The notes under the pieces: generated by a model
What the model saw: the letters and a program-made list of their open reading frames with translations, nothing else
Databases searched by the model: none
Told to the model about the DNA's origin: nothing
From: Bacteroidia bacterium
Lineage (GTDB): Bacteria; Bacteroidota; Bacteroidia; Flavobacteriales_D; Crocinitomicaceae
DNA: 33,404 nucleotides
Direction: 5' to 3'
NCBI GenBank assembly: GCA_030427935.1
Contig: JAUICI010000018.1
Location: 1 to 33,404 of the forward strand
Shown: one piece after another, positions 24,489 through 32,532 of the stretch
How the letters are laid out: each line of letters opens with the position of its first letter
Position numbering within the stretch: the first letter of the stretch is position 1
Made by a program: the position numbers and the translations under genes

Positions 24489-25262
24489 ATGGAAAAGATA
24501 TTGATTTTTGTTTTTGTGATTTTGGTTATCAGTTGTTCCGATTATGAAACCTCTTTGGTAAACGAAATTCCACTTGAAGCCGATTCCATCGACACGGATC
24601 TGGACTCGGTTTTGGTCGACGATAAAGATTTTGAACTCCGACAAATAGACTGGAATAGAGATTCGATTCCGGTGATTCGCTTTATTGATTCTACTTCGAT
24701 AGGTGTTCCTGGTAAGTACAAAATGGTCATTGAGAAAATCGTTGAAACTTTTCAATATGAATTTTGGCTCTACAAAAGAAAAGGAAATGGATGGAAGGAA
24801 ATTCAGCATGTAAAGGACAGAACCGAGGAGGCCCATATGTTCGATCCTATCGTAAAAGACTACAATGGCGATGGATTTAAAGATCTTTCTTTTCATCATA
24901 TGACGGCCGCTCGGGGAGGGAATGATTTGCGAATCATCTTTCTTTTCGATCCAAAGAAGAAGCAATTGGTTTGGCTTAAGAATAGTGAGAATTATCCCAA
25001 TCTATCTTACCAAAAAGAGCTTAAAATGCTTAATGGATGGGCTCTGCATGCGGGATCCACAACCCTATTTCTCGAAATCCAAGGAGACAGTGTAGTTAAA
25101 AAAGCCACTTGTGAATGGTATGATTCTACTATTTATATCAATATCTCAAAAAATGGAAAATGGATTGAGAAAGAAATTGATACTACTTACAAAGACCCCT
25201 ATATGCTGAGGTTTTCAAATTTTGATCCGATTACCGTAACTACGGATGATGTTTTTAAATGA
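24489..25262 (+). CDS. Hypothetical lipoprotein with DGDG motif
   Basis: 257 residues. Lipoprotein signal MEKILIFVFVILVISC (Cys16), then an Asp/Glu-rich stretch (~20-55). A motif KDYNGDGFKDLSFHHMT at about 127-143 resembles the Ca-loop of FG-GAP/VCBS proteins and of the two neighbouring paralogues. The following block (RIIFLFDPKKKQLVWLKNSENYPN) suggests a short beta-propeller segment. Transcription ends at the hairpin 25306-25335. Family not recognised. Confidence 0.78.
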   Translation: MEKILIFVFVILVISCSDYETSLVNEIPLEADSIDTDLDSVLVDDKDFELRQIDWNRDSIPVIRFIDSTSIGVPGKYKMVIEKIVETFQYEFWLYKRKGNGWKEIQHVKDRTEEAHMFDPIVKDYNGDGFKDLSFHHMTAARGGNDLRIIFLFDPKKKQLVWLKNSENYPNLSYQKELKMLNGWALHAGSTTLFLEIQGDSVVKKATCEWYDSTIYINISKNGKWIEKEIDTTYKDPYMLRFSNFDPITVTTDDVFK

Positions 25263-25305
25263 ACAAATCGTTCAATTTTGGATTTCATTAATATGGGGAG
25301 AAACA

Positions 25306-25335
25306 AAAAGCTGCTTCTAGGTGGAAACAGCTTTT
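25306..25335 (+). terminator. Terminator after the DGDG lipoprotein gene
   Basis: AAAAGCTG (25306-25313) pairs with CAGCTTTT (25328-25335); inside, TTC (25315-25317) can pair with GAA. The T-run is only four bases. It lies 43 bp after the stop. Confidence 0.7.
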
Positions 25336-25411
25336 AGGGTAGGTTGGAGTATCTTTCATACACCCGCTTTCATATATTATCAAATTTACGGATTTGCCCA
25401 CTGCTTCAATT

Positions 25412-25504
25412 ATGATTGAAGGTTCATGTAATAAAATGGTACTTATTTGTCATGAAACTTTCGATTTTTGTCATGAAACGGATTTTCATTTTAGGAAAAA
25501 TTGA
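25412..25504 (+). other. Possible 30-codon ORF in the convergent intergenic region
   Basis: The 356-bp gap between 25262 and 25619 holds two terminators and, between them, this short open frame. It encodes a Cys/His-rich peptide whose middle repeats CHETFDF / CHETDFH because of a 21-bp direct repeat. I found no promoter of good quality for it. It may be coincidence of the repeat. The rest of the gap shows an inverted repeat CTTCAAT/ATTGAAG at 25404-25421 that overlaps the ATG. Confidence 0.2.
25446..25479. repeat. 13-bp direct repeat with 21-bp period
   Basis: TTTGTCATGAAAC occurs at 25446-25458 and 25467-25479, starts 21 bp apart, two helical turns. The spacing is that of LytTR-type regulator binding half-sites, and a LytTR gene ends 140 bp away. 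It is not in front of any annotated gene. Confidence 0.6.
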
Positions 25505-25507
25505 GGC

Positions 25508-25538
25508 AAAAAAAAGAGGACCCCACCACAGAGTCCCC
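25508..25538 (-). terminator. Terminator of the kinase/LytTR operon
   Basis: On the minus strand the arms GGAC and GTCC (25518-25521 and 25533-25536) with additional G/C pairs are followed by a run of eight T (25508-25515). It lies about 80 bp after the LytTR stop codon. Confidence 0.65.
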
Positions 25539-25618
25539 TTCGGTTGATTGATTAGACCCTAAATATCGGGAAAATTTTTATATCAGCAAATTTATTGTTG
25601 ACCACAACGCAAATTAAA

Positions 25619-26344
25619 CTATTCGAGGAGCTTCAGCGTGCTTTTTCGGATTCCATCGGTTACTTCCAATTCCCCTCCAACAAAAAAGAGAAATGATTTT
25701 GCACCTCTTTTTTCAACACCTTTTAAACGGTCTCGATTAATAATCAAAGATTTATTGATTCTTTGAAAATCCGCACATTCCAAAGTCTCTTCAAGAGAAC
25801 CAAGATTTTGAGATGAGGTACATTCCTTTTCATTATCGTAATGAATCTGAGTATAGCGTCCATCCGCTTTAAGAAAATTAATTTCACAAAAGTCGATCAA
25901 GTAAACTCCTCCCGGGCTTTTGATTGTTAATTTTGCTTTTGCTTCTTCTTTTTCAGTTGATTCAGATTTCTCTTCATTTTCAACTGATTCCTCATCCAAT
26001 TTTTTGAAAAGGGCCATGAACTCTTTGTAGTCCAAAGGCTTTAAAATATAATCGTAAGCCCCATTCTTTAGCGCTTTAATGGCATATTGATCGTATCCTG
26101 TGCAAAAAATAACCTTGGTATTTTTACTATCCCAAATCTCCAGCAGGTCGAATCCCGATTCATTTTTCATTTCAATATCTAGAAACAGAAGATCGGGTTG
26201 ATGTTGATTCAATTGTGGTATTCCTTCTTCGATCGTTTGTGCGGTTCCCACCACTTCAGCGGGGAAATCAAATTGGTCAAATAAATTGATGATGGCATTA
26301 ATACCGTTCAAATCATCATCAATGATTATGGTCTTGTAGCTCAT
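25619..26344 (-). CDS. LytTR-family response regulator
   Basis: 241 residues. The receiver domain (1-~120) has the acidic pocket IIIDDD (Asp9-11), phospho-acceptor Asp56 in LLFLDIEM, and Lys102 in YILKPLDY. An acidic/Lys linker (~120-135) leads to a LytTR DNA-binding domain (~138-241: ADGRYTQIHY, LGSLEETL, FQRINKSLIINRDRL). It should be phosphorylated by the adjacent kinase and bind direct repeats. The start overlaps the kinase gene by 26 bp, so the pair is translationally coupled. Target genes are not evident from the sequence; the 21-bp-period repeat at 25446-25479 is a candidate site. Confidence 0.93.
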   Translation of the reverse strand: MSYKTIIIDDDLNGINAIINLFDQFDFPAEVVGTAQTIEEGIPQLNQHQPDLLFLDIEMKNESGFDLLEIWDSKNTKVIFCTGYDQYAIKALKNGAYDYILKPLDYKEFMALFKKLDEESVENEEKSESTEKEEAKAKLTIKSPGGVYLIDFCEINFLKADGRYTQIHYDNEKECTSSQNLGSLEETLECADFQRINKSLIINRDRLKGVEKRGAKSFLFFVGGELEVTDGIRKSTLKLLE

Positions 26345-29132
26345 TTAAGCGCTGTTTTGTTAAGTATACTTCTATTAGTGTTCCTTGTTTAGCGTTGTCG
26401 GTATTTTTTAGGTCTGTTAATTTAATATTTTTTGAAATATTAGGATTGCTCTCATTGAATATTTTTAATCTATTTTCTACAATTGAAACTCCTTTTGATT
26501 GATGAACTTTCTTTCTGTTTTTAGTATTATCTATACCGATTCCATTATCTTCAATTTGAATAATTAAGGTGTTTTCATCAAGTTCAGAAATTCGAATTTC
26601 AATTTTCGGTTCATCTATTTCTTTGGTAAAAGCATGCCACAAAGCATTTTCTACAAATGGTTGGAGGATCATGGAAGGGATGATGAAGTCGGCAAATTCT
26701 TCTTTTTCGTAGATGATTTGTAGGTCAACTTCGCGAAACTGTCTCACCGATTCCACTTCACAAAAGATTTGATTCAGTTCAATTTCTCTTTGGATAGGAA
26801 TATACAAGTCTGAGGAGTTGTTAAGCATCAACCTGAAAAATCGAGCAAGATCACTCACATACATAAAAACTTTTTTCTTGTCGCCCGACAGGAGTCCCTG
26901 AATCGTATTGAGTGCATTATAAAGAAAATGGGGATTCATTTGGGAAGTAAGCGCATTCATTCTCAAAGTCTCGATAAGTTTTTCAGTTTTTAATCTTTGT
27001 GTGGTAATCTTGTTTCTCCTTCTAATAATAAAGATCGCAACCAGAGCTATGAAAGCTACTATAGAAGCTGAAAACCACCATCGAGAGTAAAATGGGCTTG
27101 GGACTTCGAAAAACCGCTCCTCCAAATAGATCCACTTTTCATTTCCAAATTTTAATCGAACTCGAATGGCGTATTCTCCTGATTTTAGATTTGAAAGCGT
27201 TAATTTATTCGGGTTAAAATCGATGAATTCCCCTTTGTTTAGGCTGTATTGAGCATATACTTTTACTAAAGGATTTAATTGATTCACCTTTATGGCAACA
27301 AATATTTCCTCTCTATCCGGGGAGATTTGGAGTTTATCATTGTAATCAATGTGTTTGGTTTTCAGTTTCTCGCGAATCAATGAAATGGGAATAAAACTCA
27401 CGCCTGTTTCTGTTGCAAGAACAATGGTGTCCTTAAATTTTCGAATCTCTTCGATATTGGAGCTTTTTAGTCCATTTGAATTATTGAAAATGTAGCTTGA
27501 ATTATGTTCTAAATCAAAAACTTCCATATAGCTTTTGGTACCGATAAAGAGTAAATCATCATCTTTTAGAAAACATTTTAATGAGCTTTGATGGTTGGAA
27601 TAAATAGTGTCGTACTTTCCGCTTTTTAAATTGAATTTGAAGATGTTTTCAGTTGTAGCGAATGCGATGTGGTCTTGATCTAAAAATTGAGTTTCGATTA
27701 CTCGGTTTTTGGTTTGTATTAAGTTCGTGGAGTTCCAAAGGTTGTTTTTGATTTCGACATGATTCAATCCAAATTCACCATAAACAATATAATTCGCATC
27801 GTCTAATCGTAAAGTTCCAAGCAGACCTTTTAAATGCACAGTGTCACTCTTTTGATCTGTTCTGGAGTGAAAAGAAATAAATGCTCCATTTGCCTTTACA
27901 AATAGTTCTTTCGTTTCATAGACGAAAGTTTGCGGACTGCGATAAGCGATAGGATGACTAGAAATTAAACTTAAGCCTTTTATCACACCTAATTTATCTA
28001 ATCCAAAAGATTTAAATTTTTCCTTATAAAACTCTTTGAGAAAAAGAGGTAGTTTAAAGGTGTCTATTGGAATGATCTGATTGTTCGTTATGACATTTAT
28101 AGGGTCTTTATCTACATGATTTAATGAGGTGTAAAAGAGTCCATTCTTGTGCGGGTAAAGATGTCGAACCTTGTTTCTTGTTTTGAAGTTTTTGATTTTA
28201 TAATTTGGAAAAAAGTGGAGTCCGCCTTTTACCTCAGGCACCCAAAGACCCGACTTTCCTTTTGAAATGATACCGGCAAATTTACCCTTGAGTAGGACGA
28301 ATTGATGTTCAAGTTTTCCTTGTTTGATTTTGAAAACATTTACCCCTTTAGTTCTTGTAGATACGAATAATAATGAGTCAATTAATTGGACTGATACGAT
28401 TAGGCTTGAATGATATTTATTTCCTTTCAAAGGTGGTAAAGTGTGAGTTCGAATCTTGTTATCATGAATTAAATAAATGACATCTTTATTGAAGTATATG
28501 CTATCTGAATTGATGGCTTTTCCGTAGTGAGCGTCTATGCTTCCCATACTATTTACTTGAAACTTTTTACCAGCAAAATGCATTTGAAAAGTATCATTGA
28601 TAATAGGGACAAAGCGTTTCATGATCTTAGCTTCTAGATCAATAATCAGGTTATTGGTCTTTTTATTAAATTGATTAATTCGACCTTGATTGTCAACTGT
28701 AAAATATCCATCATCAATAAGAAGAAATAGGCTATCATCTGTAAATTCAAAATCATAAAGAATGGAATATTTTAATCGTCCAATTTCCTTATTGAATTCA
28801 TAAGGCAACAATTCATCATCTTCCAAATAATAGAGCCTCTTGTTTGAATATTTGAACCAGAGTTTGCCGTTGCTGATTTTCATTCCAAAACAACTTTCGC
28901 CTTCTTTCACTCCTTTAGGTGTAATCAGTTCAAAATTTCTTCCATCATAAACCGATAAGCCTAGATCATGGGCAATATAAAGTTTGCCATCCTCTGTTTC
29001 ATAGCAGGCATAAACCTCATTTGTTGGTAGCCCGTTGGTATTATTAAAATTGTAGGATTGCGGTTCTTGAGCGAATAATCCCTTGCTCAAGAATAAAAAA
29101 AGTAAGGTTGCTATTGTAAGGAAACTCCTCAT
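26319..29132 (-). CDS. LytS-like sensor histidine kinase with propeller sensor
   Basis: About 937 residues from the ATG at 29132 (a TTG four codons upstream is less likely). Signal peptide ~1-22 (ends GLFAQ). The periplasmic sensor begins with a regulator-propeller repeat (GLPTNEVYACYETEDGKLYIAHDLGLSVYDG) and contains more propeller-like blades; a Y_Y_Y-type domain (~600-670: YAQYSLNKGEFIDFNPNKLTLSNLKSGEYAIRVR) precedes the single transmembrane segment at ~685-703. The kinase core is the LytS/His_kinase type: QMNPHFLYNALNTIQGLLSG with His735, then LQPFVENALWHAF (N box) and EDNGIGI. No receiver domain is fused, so it is not a hybrid. The signal sensed is unknown; polysaccharide ligands are common for propeller sensors of Bacteroidota, but no polysaccharide genes lie nearby. 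Confidence 0.92.
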   Translation of the reverse strand: MRSFLTIATLLFLFLSKGLFAQEPQSYNFNNTNGLPTNEVYACYETEDGKLYIAHDLGLSVYDGRNFELITPKGVKEGESCFGMKISNGKLWFKYSNKRLYYLEDDELLPYEFNKEIGRLKYSILYDFEFTDDSLFLLIDDGYFTVDNQGRINQFNKKTNNLIIDLEAKIMKRFVPIINDTFQMHFAGKKFQVNSMGSIDAHYGKAINSDSIYFNKDVIYLIHDNKIRTHTLPPLKGNKYHSSLIVSVQLIDSLLFVSTRTKGVNVFKIKQGKLEHQFVLLKGKFAGIISKGKSGLWVPEVKGGLHFFPNYKIKNFKTRNKVRHLYPHKNGLFYTSLNHVDKDPINVITNNQIIPIDTFKLPLFLKEFYKEKFKSFGLDKLGVIKGLSLISSHPIAYRSPQTFVYETKELFVKANGAFISFHSRTDQKSDTVHLKGLLGTLRLDDANYIVYGEFGLNHVEIKNNLWNSTNLIQTKNRVIETQFLDQDHIAFATTENIFKFNLKSGKYDTIYSNHQSSLKCFLKDDDLLFIGTKSYMEVFDLEHNSSYIFNNSNGLKSSNIEEIRKFKDTIVLATETGVSFIPISLIREKLKTKHIDYNDKLQISPDREEIFVAIKVNQLNPLVKVYAQYSLNKGEFIDFNPNKLTLSNLKSGEYAIRVRLKFGNEKWIYLEERFFEVPSPFYSRWWFSASIVAFIALVAIFIIRRRNKITTQRLKTEKLIETLRMNALTSQMNPHFLYNALNTIQGLLSGDKKKVFMYVSDLARFFRLMLNNSSDLYIPIQREIELNQIFCEVESVRQFREVDLQIIYEKEEFADFIIPSMILQPFVENALWHAFTKEIDEPKIEIRISELDENTLIIQIEDNGIGIDNTKNRKKVHQSKGVSIVENRLKIFNESNPNISKNIKLTDLKNTDNAKQGTLIEVYLTKQRLNELQDHNH

Positions 29133-29154
29133 TAATGGAACCAAATATAAATGA

Positions 29155-29182
29155 AAAAGGCTCAGTATACACCGAGCCTTTT
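29155..29182 (-). terminator. Terminator of mdh
   Basis: AAAAGGCTC (29155-29163) and GAGCCTTTT (29174-29182) form a 9-bp stem with a 10-nt loop. On the minus strand a T-run follows. It lies between the mdh stop and the kinase start. Confidence 0.88.
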
Positions 29183-29202
29183 AAATATTTAGAGGAAGTG
29201 GA

Positions 29203-30141
29203 TTAAGCTACCACGTCCATATCGTCTAGAACTTTCATAACACCTCTAACTGCAACAGCAGATTCTTCAAGAAGTGCTTTTTCATCAGCATTTAAATCCA
29301 ATTCGATGATTTTTTCGATTCCGTTCTTTCCTAAGATTACTGGAACACCTAAGTAAATATCGTTCATTCCGTATTCACCAGTTAACCAAGAACAAACTGG
29401 GAAAACTCTTTTTTGGTCTTTTACAATAGCTTCAACCATTTGAGCAGCAGCTGCTCCTGGAGCGTACCATGCAGAAGTTCCTAAAAGCTTCACGATCTCA
29501 CCACCACCAAACTTGGTTCTTTCGATGATTGCATCTAGTTTATCTGCATCTATCAATTCAGTTACAGGAATACCTCCAACTGTTGTATATCTTGGTAAAG
29601 GAACCATCGTGTCTCCATGACCGCCCATCAATACTGCTTGGATGTCTTTTGGAGAAACGTTCAATTCTAGTGCAAGAAAAGATCTGTATCTAGCTGTGTC
29701 CAAAACACCAGCCATTCCAAAAACTTTAGAAGAATCAACTTTTGCAGTTAAGTATGCGCAATAAGTCATTACATCTAAAGGATTCGATACACAAATAATT
29801 TTCGCATCTGGAGAGTGTTTGATTACATTTTCTGTTACCGACTTCACGATATTTGCGTTTGTCGCGATTAAGTCATCTCTGGACATACCTGGTTTTCTAG
29901 GAAGACCAGAAGTAATTACCACTACCTCTGAACCAGCAGTTTTAGAATAATCATTTGTAGAACCTGTAATTCTTGAATCATATAGGTTTACTGGTGAAGT
30001 TTCCCACATATCCAATGCTTTTCCTTCAGCAAAACCTTCTTTAATGTCAAGTAAAACGATTTCATTGGCAACTTCGTTGTGTGCCAATACATTTGCACAA
30101 GTAGATCCAACATTACCTGCACCAACAACTGTAACTTTCAT
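29203..30141 (-). CDS. mdh: Malate dehydrogenase (NAD)
   Basis: 312 residues, full length for the LDH-like MDH group. The NAD-binding loop is GAGNVG at 7-12 with Asp32 (VLLDI) indicating NAD preference. Substrate Arg82 and Arg88 sit in GLPRKPGMSRDDL, the NAD-side motif is VSNPLDVMTY, and the catalytic pair is Asp148/His175 (MAGVLDTAR and MGGHGDTMV), with Arg151. It interconverts malate and oxaloacetate in the TCA cycle. A stand-alone gene with a terminator after it and a plausible TTG-N20-TATTTTCG promoter upstream. Nothing odd. Confidence 0.96.
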   Translation of the reverse strand: MKVTVVGAGNVGSTCANVLAHNEVANEIVLLDIKEGFAEGKALDMWETSPVNLYDSRITGSTNDYSKTAGSEVVVITSGLPRKPGMSRDDLIATNANIVKSVTENVIKHSPDAKIICVSNPLDVMTYCAYLTAKVDSSKVFGMAGVLDTARYRSFLALELNVSPKDIQAVLMGGHGDTMVPLPRYTTVGGIPVTELIDADKLDAIIERTKFGGGEIVKLLGTSAWYAPGAAAAQMVEAIVKDQKRVFPVCSWLTGEYGMNDIYLGVPVILGKNGIEKIIELDLNADEKALLEESAVAVRGVMKVLDDMDVVA

Positions 30142-30198
30142 GTCTATTAATTTGTTTTAATAATTATATCAGAAAAAAATAACCCTTTCGGGTGCCCA

Positions 30199-30229
30199 CG
30201 AAAATAGTGCAAACTTTAGGATTTTTCAA
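30199..30229 (-). promoter_or_regulatory. Putative mdh promoter
   Basis: On the minus strand, TTG (30227-30229), a 20-bp spacer and TATTTTCG (30199-30206, one mismatch to TAnnTTTG). The start of transcription would be near 30192, giving a leader of about 50 nt that contains a small ACCC-GAAA-GGGT hairpin followed by a T-rich stretch. Confidence 0.45.
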
Positions 30230-30284
30230 GGCTTATTAACAAAAATGTTTTGATTAAATTTCCGAAATCAATTTTTTTGTGGAA

Positions 30285-30292
30285 TAAATTTG
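30285..30292 (+). promoter_or_regulatory. Putative -7 box (TAAATTTG) for the ECF sigma gene
   Basis: TAAATTTG fits TAnnTTTG and lies 42 bp before the GTG start. No TTG at the -33 spacing is seen. An ECF-type autoregulatory promoter could not be recognised. Confidence 0.4.
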
Positions 30293-30334
30293 GCAACCCT
30301 CAAAAAAAAGTGTCGTCTTAATACAGAAAACTAA

Positions 30335-30901
30335 GTGGAAACAGACAAAAGTGAATTAGAACGTATTGTCAGAGGCTGTATCCAGAAAGACAGTAAATGT
30401 CAGGAGGAACTGTTTCGGATGTTGTACGGGAAAATGATGTCGGTTTGCATGAGGTACTCTAGAGATGAAGATACGGCTCAAGAAGTCCTCCAAGTTGGTT
30501 TTATTAAGGTCTTTGACAAATTGGAAAAGTATGATTTCAATGGTTCCTTTGAGGGATGGGTCAGAAGAATTGTAGTAAACACCGCAATTGATCATATCCG
30601 GAAAAGCAAACGAGATCCCTTTTCATCCTCTGAAGATTATTTATATGTAGAAGAAGATGAAATGGCAATTGAAGATGATGCCGAACAAAATGTAGAGTTG
30701 AAAGCCGCTGAGGCAATGAAGGCTTTGCAGATGTTGTCTCCTGCTTATCAGGCAGTGTTTAACCTTTATGTGATTGAAAATTACACGCACAAAGAGGTGG
30801 CAGAAATCTTGGGAATCAGTGAAGGTACTTCTAAATACAATTTGGCTAAGGCAAAGAAAAAACTGCAGGATATCTTGCAGGATAAGATTGTTGGAATATA
30901 A
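30335..30901 (+). CDS. ECF-type RNA polymerase sigma factor
   Basis: 188 residues from a GTG; an in-frame TAA lies directly upstream, so this is the earliest possible start. Region 2 is clear: MRYSRDEDTAQEVLQVGFIKVFDKLEKYDFNGSFEGWVRRIVVNTAIDHIRK. Region 4 is LQMLSPAYQAVFNLYVIENYTHKEVAEILGISEGTSKYNLAKAKKKL, a helix-turn-helix. Size and domain set are those of an extracytoplasmic-function sigma factor. It is followed after 8 bp by a membrane protein that sits where an anti-sigma factor is expected. The regulon is unknown. Confidence 0.94.
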   Translation: METDKSELERIVRGCIQKDSKCQEELFRMLYGKMMSVCMRYSRDEDTAQEVLQVGFIKVFDKLEKYDFNGSFEGWVRRIVVNTAIDHIRKSKRDPFSSSEDYLYVEEDEMAIEDDAEQNVELKAAEAMKALQMLSPAYQAVFNLYVIENYTHKEVAEILGISEGTSKYNLAKAKKKLQDILQDKIVGI

Positions 30902-30909
30902 ATGCTACT

Positions 30910-32235
30910 ATGAATAATTTAGAATCGAAATTCAAACAGGCGCTGGAAAACCATGAGGTGGATTACAATCCGCAGGCATGGGATGCCTTCAAGCAGAAGC
31001 TTGATGCACAGCCATCTGTTCCGAATGGAGGTTCGAAAACACTCGCCAAACTCGGAATTGCTGCTACCGTAGTGACGACTTTGTCCATCGGGGCTTATTT
31101 CTTATTTAATGGATCTGGTTCGGATGCTGGGTCTGCAAAGAATCAAAACGATCAGGTGAATGTGATCGAAAACCAATCGGAAAACAATCAAAAAGATCAG
31201 AAAGATTTAATGGTGAATAATGGAGGGGGAAATCCTGCGGTTATTAATCATAATCCTTCAGATAATCATAATGATGAGGTTATTGAAGAAATTAAAAATG
31301 AACCGTATAAGTCACCAGACTTGAATGAAGGTGATCAAAATACGAATATTGTTGATTTCAAATTTAATCCTGTTAATCCGGTTGTCAAGGATGAGAATAA
31401 TCTGGTTCCAGACCACAATCCCAATAAATCGGACGAACAGAAGTTAGTGCTGAATGCCAATTTCTCTGTTAACGTGATTTCAGGATGTGAAGGTTTAACT
31501 TGTCAGTTCTCTCCAAAACAAGACCAATCTTATAAAGGTGATTATGTATGGGATTTTGGGGATGGAACATTTTCAAAAGAAAGAAACCCAAGTCATACTT
31601 ATGATAAACCTGGAAACTTTGTGGTAAAACTGGCTCTTAGATCGGAAATCAATAATGAAGTTATTTCGGATCAGGCTCAGGAATATATTACGGTCTATCC
31701 AAAGCCAAAAGCAAGTTTTGAAATTGATGAGATGTCAAGCGGAACTGCGATTCCAGAATATGATTTCATCAATACAACAGATCGAGCTACAAGCTGGATA
31801 TGGACATTCGGAGACAATGCTTCAAGCACGAAAAAGGATCCATCTCACACTTACAGAAAGAAGGGGATGTACAAAGTAAAATTGACTGCTGAAAATTCGT
31901 TTGGATGTCAGTCAGTTTACACGAAAACAGTTGCTGTTGATAACGATTACAACTTATTAGCTCCAACTGGGTTTACTCCAAATGGGGACGGACTGAACGA
32001 TAATTTTATCCCAAAGGCACTTGAGATCATGAATGCGGAATTTACGATGAGTATTTTCCATAAGAATGGTCAGCTTTATTACGAGACAAATCAAGTCTCT
32101 AGACCTTGGGACGGAAGATATATGATGGACAATCAAAATGCGCCTGGAGGGGCATATGTATGGGTTGTTCAGTTAAAAAATAAGAATGGAGAAACTGAAG
32201 TTTATAAAGGTTCAGTGACACTATTAAGAGATTAA
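30910..32235 (+). CDS. Membrane protein with anti-sigma-like N-terminus, PKD domains and type B-like sorting domain
   Basis: 441 residues. There is no cleavable signal peptide. The N-terminal ~45 residues are soluble (MNNLESKFKQALENHEVDYNPQAWDAFKQKLD), a short helical segment of the type seen before the membrane helix of ECF anti-sigma factors. One transmembrane helix spans ~46-67. An Asn/Asp-rich linker (70-180) precedes two PKD domains (~182-263 with YVWDFGDGTF; ~265-343 with WIWTFGDNAS). The last ~90 residues (350-441) are a CHU_C/gliding-motility type domain: TGFTPNGDGLNDNFIP ... RPWDGR ... PGGAYVWVVQLKNKNG ... YKGSVTLLRD. The order N-in, membrane, C-out suggests it links the periplasm or T9SS with the sigma factor encoded 8 bp upstream. 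The anti-sigma role is inference; no ZAS/HxxxCxxC motif is visible. Confidence 0.88.
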   Translation: MNNLESKFKQALENHEVDYNPQAWDAFKQKLDAQPSVPNGGSKTLAKLGIAATVVTTLSIGAYFLFNGSGSDAGSAKNQNDQVNVIENQSENNQKDQKDLMVNNGGGNPAVINHNPSDNHNDEVIEEIKNEPYKSPDLNEGDQNTNIVDFKFNPVNPVVKDENNLVPDHNPNKSDEQKLVLNANFSVNVISGCEGLTCQFSPKQDQSYKGDYVWDFGDGTFSKERNPSHTYDKPGNFVVKLALRSEINNEVISDQAQEYITVYPKPKASFEIDEMSSGTAIPEYDFINTTDRATSWIWTFGDNASSTKKDPSHTYRKKGMYKVKLTAENSFGCQSVYTKTVAVDNDYNLLAPTGFTPNGDGLNDNFIPKALEIMNAEFTMSIFHKNGQLYYETNQVSRPWDGRYMMDNQNAPGGAYVWVVQLKNKNGETEVYKGSVTLLRD

Positions 32236-32280
32236 ACAAAGCTCAAAAGCAGGATATTTCTTGCTACTATTAACTTGACA

Positions 32281-32315
32281 AAAACCCGAAATCGTTCGAT
32301 TTTGGGTTTTGCTTT
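32281..32315 (+). terminator. Strong terminator after the sigma/membrane-protein operon
   Basis: A long stem: AAAACCC (32281-32287) with GGGTTTT (32304-32310), continued by G-U and AAATCG/CGATTT. A T-rich tail with interruptions follows. It lies 45 bp after the stop. Confidence 0.9.
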
Positions 32316-32467
32316 CTTTACCAACTTCCAGCTAAATCAGATTATAGAATTTCGATTTTTAACAAAGATTGAAATGATTGTTAAAAAAGGGGGTGAAATG
32401 TTGATACATAGTTTTGGAAAAAACGCAGCATTTCCTTACTTTATGAGATATTTGACGTTATTATGAC

Positions 32468-32498
32468 AAGGGCTTAGGAATTCATCGTCTAAGCCTTT
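32468..32498 (+). promoter_or_regulatory. Hairpin in the leader of the last gene
   Basis: GGCTTAG (32471-32477) and CTAAGCC (32489-32495), extended by three outer pairs (AAG with TTT, one G-U), enclose an 11-nt loop. There is no T-run beyond TTT. The 297 bp between 32235 and 32533 otherwise hold only the strong terminator and a TAnnTTTG-like TAGTTTTG at 32409-32416. The hairpin could be a 5' leader structure or a weak terminator. Confidence 0.5.
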
Positions 32499-32532
32499 AA
32501 GAATAAGAGGATTACTACAAATTTGTTATTTT

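Noticed and set aside
24474-24965. 163-codon minus-strand frame
   Set aside because: Antisense to the lipoprotein gene with a clear lipobox; no independent features.
30182-30193. ACCC-GAAA-GGGT hairpin in the mdh leader as an attenuator or riboswitch
   Set aside because: Only four base pairs; no conserved riboswitch core is visible.
32275-32466. 63-codon open frame after the type B-domain gene
   Set aside because: It runs through a strong terminator hairpin and has no domain, signal or codon pattern of its own; treated as chance.
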